NCBI RefSeq assembly: GCF_011764445.1
Contig: NZ_BLPG01000001.1
Coordinates: forward strand, 5,642,001 to 5,706,000
Origin: Phytohabitans rumicis
Lineage (GTDB): Bacteria > Actinomycetota > Actinomycetes > Mycobacteriales > Micromonosporaceae
Reading direction: 5' to 3'
Length of the DNA: 64,000 nucleotides
The notes below the pieces were generated by a model. It did no database searches, was not told the origin of the DNA, and saw nothing but the letters and a program-made list of their open reading frames with translations. This document shows, piece by piece, positions 62,980 through 64,000 of the stretch. Each line of letters starts with the position of its first letter. The stretch's first letter is position 1. The position numbers and the translations under genes were made by a program.

Positions 62980-63746
62980 CGATTCTGGAGTGCCACGACC
63001 TGCGGCTCGGCTTCGCCGGCGTCAAGGCCATCGACGGGGTGAGCTTCAGCGTCGGGCGCCGGGAGCTCTTCGCCATCATCGGGCCCAACGGCGCCGGCAA
63101 GACCTCCATCTTCAACGTGCTCTCCGGCGTGTACCGCCCGCAGTCCGGCCGCGTCGTCTTCGACGGCACCGACATCGCCGGCAAGCGGCCGCACGCCATC
63201 GCCGCCCAGGGCATGGCCCGCACGTTCCAGAACGTCGAGCTCTTCGCGAACCTCACCGTCCTGGACAACCTGATGCTCGGACGGCACAACCACATCCGGT
63301 ACGGGCCGCTGTCCGCGATCGCGTGGCTCGGGCGGGCCCGGCGGGAGGAACTGGCCAGCCGGGCCGCCATCGAGACCATTGTGGACTTTCTCGAACTGGA
63401 GCAGTGGCGGCGCCTGCCGGTCGGTTTGCTGCCCTACGGCGTACAGAAACGGGTCGAGCTCGGCCGGGCGCTCGCCATGGAACCCAAGCTGCTGCTGCTC
63501 GACGAGCCGGTCGGCGGCATGAACCGCGAGGAGACCGAGGACATGGCCCGCTTCATCCTCGACATCCGCGACGAACTCGACATCCCCATCCTGCTCGTGG
63601 AGCACGACATGGGTCTCGTGATGGACCTCGCCGACCGGGTGCTGGTGGTCGACTTCGGGAGGCCGATCGCCACCGGCGCGCCGGCCGAGATCCAGCACGA
63701 CCCCGACGTCATCCGCGCCTACCTCGGGGAGGTGCAGCCCACATGA
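62976..63746 (+). CDS. livG: Branched-chain amino acid-type ABC transporter ATPase (LivG-like)
   Basis: A 256-residue ABC ATPase. Walker A is IIGPNGAGKTSIFNVL, followed by the LivG-type GMARTFQNVELFANLTVLDN. The signature region is altered: LPYGVQKRVELGRALAM replaces LSYGEQR, and Walker B is LLLLDEPVGGMNREE, as is usual for LivG. The GTG at 62976 overlaps the livF stop as GTGA; a GTG nine bases upstream is possible. It works with LivF as heterodimer. Confidence 0.9.
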   Translation: MTILECHDLRLGFAGVKAIDGVSFSVGRRELFAIIGPNGAGKTSIFNVLSGVYRPQSGRVVFDGTDIAGKRPHAIAAQGMARTFQNVELFANLTVLDNLMLGRHNHIRYGPLSAIAWLGRARREELASRAAIETIVDFLELEQWRRLPVGLLPYGVQKRVELGRALAMEPKLLLLDEPVGGMNREETEDMARFILDIRDELDIPILLVEHDMGLVMDLADRVLVVDFGRPIATGAPAEIQHDPDVIRAYLGEVQPT

Positions 63747-64000
63747 CGGCGACGACCCAGACCCGCACGGCCACGACCATCGCTTCCCGGGTACGCGACC
63801 ACGCGCTCGCCGGTCCACATCGGATCGCCATGCGGGAGAAGGACTTCGGCATCTGGCAGGAGGTGAGCTGGGCCGACTACTGGGACACCGTGCAGACCGT
63901 CGCGCACGCGCTGCTGGCCCTCGGCGTACAGCCGGGCGACCGGGTCGCGATCCACTCCGAGAACCGCCGGGAGTGGCTGTACGCCGACGTGGCGACCGTG
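63743..64000 (+). CDS. AMP-dependent acyl-CoA synthetase/ligase, N-terminal part (cut by window edge)
   Basis: The first 86 residues of a gene that runs off the right edge. It contains REKDFGIWQEVSWADYWDTV and LLALGVQPGDRVAIHSENRR followed by EWLYADVA, the usual first section of long-chain acyl-CoA synthetases. The ATG overlaps the livG stop (ATGA), so it is coupled. The association with LivFG suggests activation of an imported acid. Confidence 0.85.
   Translation, partial: MTATTQTRTATTIASRVRDHALAGPHRIAMREKDFGIWQEVSWADYWDTVQTVAHALLALGVQPGDRVAIHSENRREWLYADVATV

Noticed and set aside
1-64000. tRNA and rRNA genes
   Set aside because: No T-loop GGTTCGA-type motif with a matching acceptor stem and no rRNA-like stretch was seen.

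Overview
The window is very GC-rich DNA from an actinomycete. Gene content and style (a cvn-type conservon, group 2 and SigF-type sigma factors, a c-di-AMP riboswitch ahead of an NlpC/P60 hydrolase, many GTG starts, long antisense shadow frames) point to the family Micromonosporaceae, although the genus cannot be fixed from sequence alone. No rRNA, tRNA or CRISPR array was recognised.

Layout. 1-5.2 kb, mostly minus strand: a partial FAD monooxygenase, a VOC protein, the remnant of a LamG gene, and a three-gene set (DUF4331, TPR, NicO metal transporter). 5.4-6.6 kb: two paralogous small proteins. 6.7-10.5 kb: a complete cvnABCD conservon. 10.5-12.6 kb: a duplicated membrane protein and a LysR-like gene that reads into a repeat. 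12.6-17.2 kb: a lactate-utilisation operon (GntR regulator, lutA, lutB, lutC) divergent from a lactonase. 17.3-20.8 kb: a VWA protein and a sugar transferase. 20.8-24.8 kb: a xylose locus (ROK repressor divergent from xylA-xylB) with a readable promoter and operator.

24.8-43 kb is the accessory heart. A plus-strand operon of four overlapping genes encodes a giant SF1 helicase with a C-terminal nuclease domain, an Imm35/YwqJ-deaminase-like protein, a SUKH-3 protein and an unknown. It faces a minus-strand operon of four overlapping genes: a roughly 2,740-residue polymorphic toxin, an unknown 237-residue protein, a MESH1/SAH-type alarmone hydrolase and a tandem-duplicated protein. The toxin carries a WXG/CpnT-like N terminus, long repeats and coiled coils, a papain-fold deamidase (Tox-PL), a possible PD-(D/E)XK nuclease, a nucleotidyltransferase-like domain and a C-terminal RelA/SpoT synthetase domain. 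A synthetase toxin beside its own alarmone hydrolase suggests an alarmone toxin-immunity system. The two operons meet at a pair of inverted REP-like repeats, and a MITE-like palindrome sits at the toxin promoter.

43.1-50.8 kb: an MFS exporter, then an alpha-glucoside operon (binding protein, two permeases, LacI repressor, GH13 alpha-glucosidase) with LacI operators. 50.8-55.9 kb: a second SAH-like HD protein, an M23 peptidase, an MHYT protein, a GPGG micro-protein, a SigF-type sigma factor, a dTMP-kinase-like protein and an SDR. 56-57.9 kb: RpiR regulator and murQ. 58.2-64 kb: a group 2 sigma factor, Uma2, an AlkA-type glycosylase, an NlpC/P60 hydrolase under a c-di-AMP riboswitch, and the start of a LivF-LivG-acyl-CoA ligase operon.

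A caution that affects many entries: at least 19 places show the same lesion, one G or C missing from a short homopolymer run, and restoring it always rejoins a conserved protein. No gain of a base was seen. This looks like a consensus sequencing bias rather than biology, so 13 genes are described here in corrected form.
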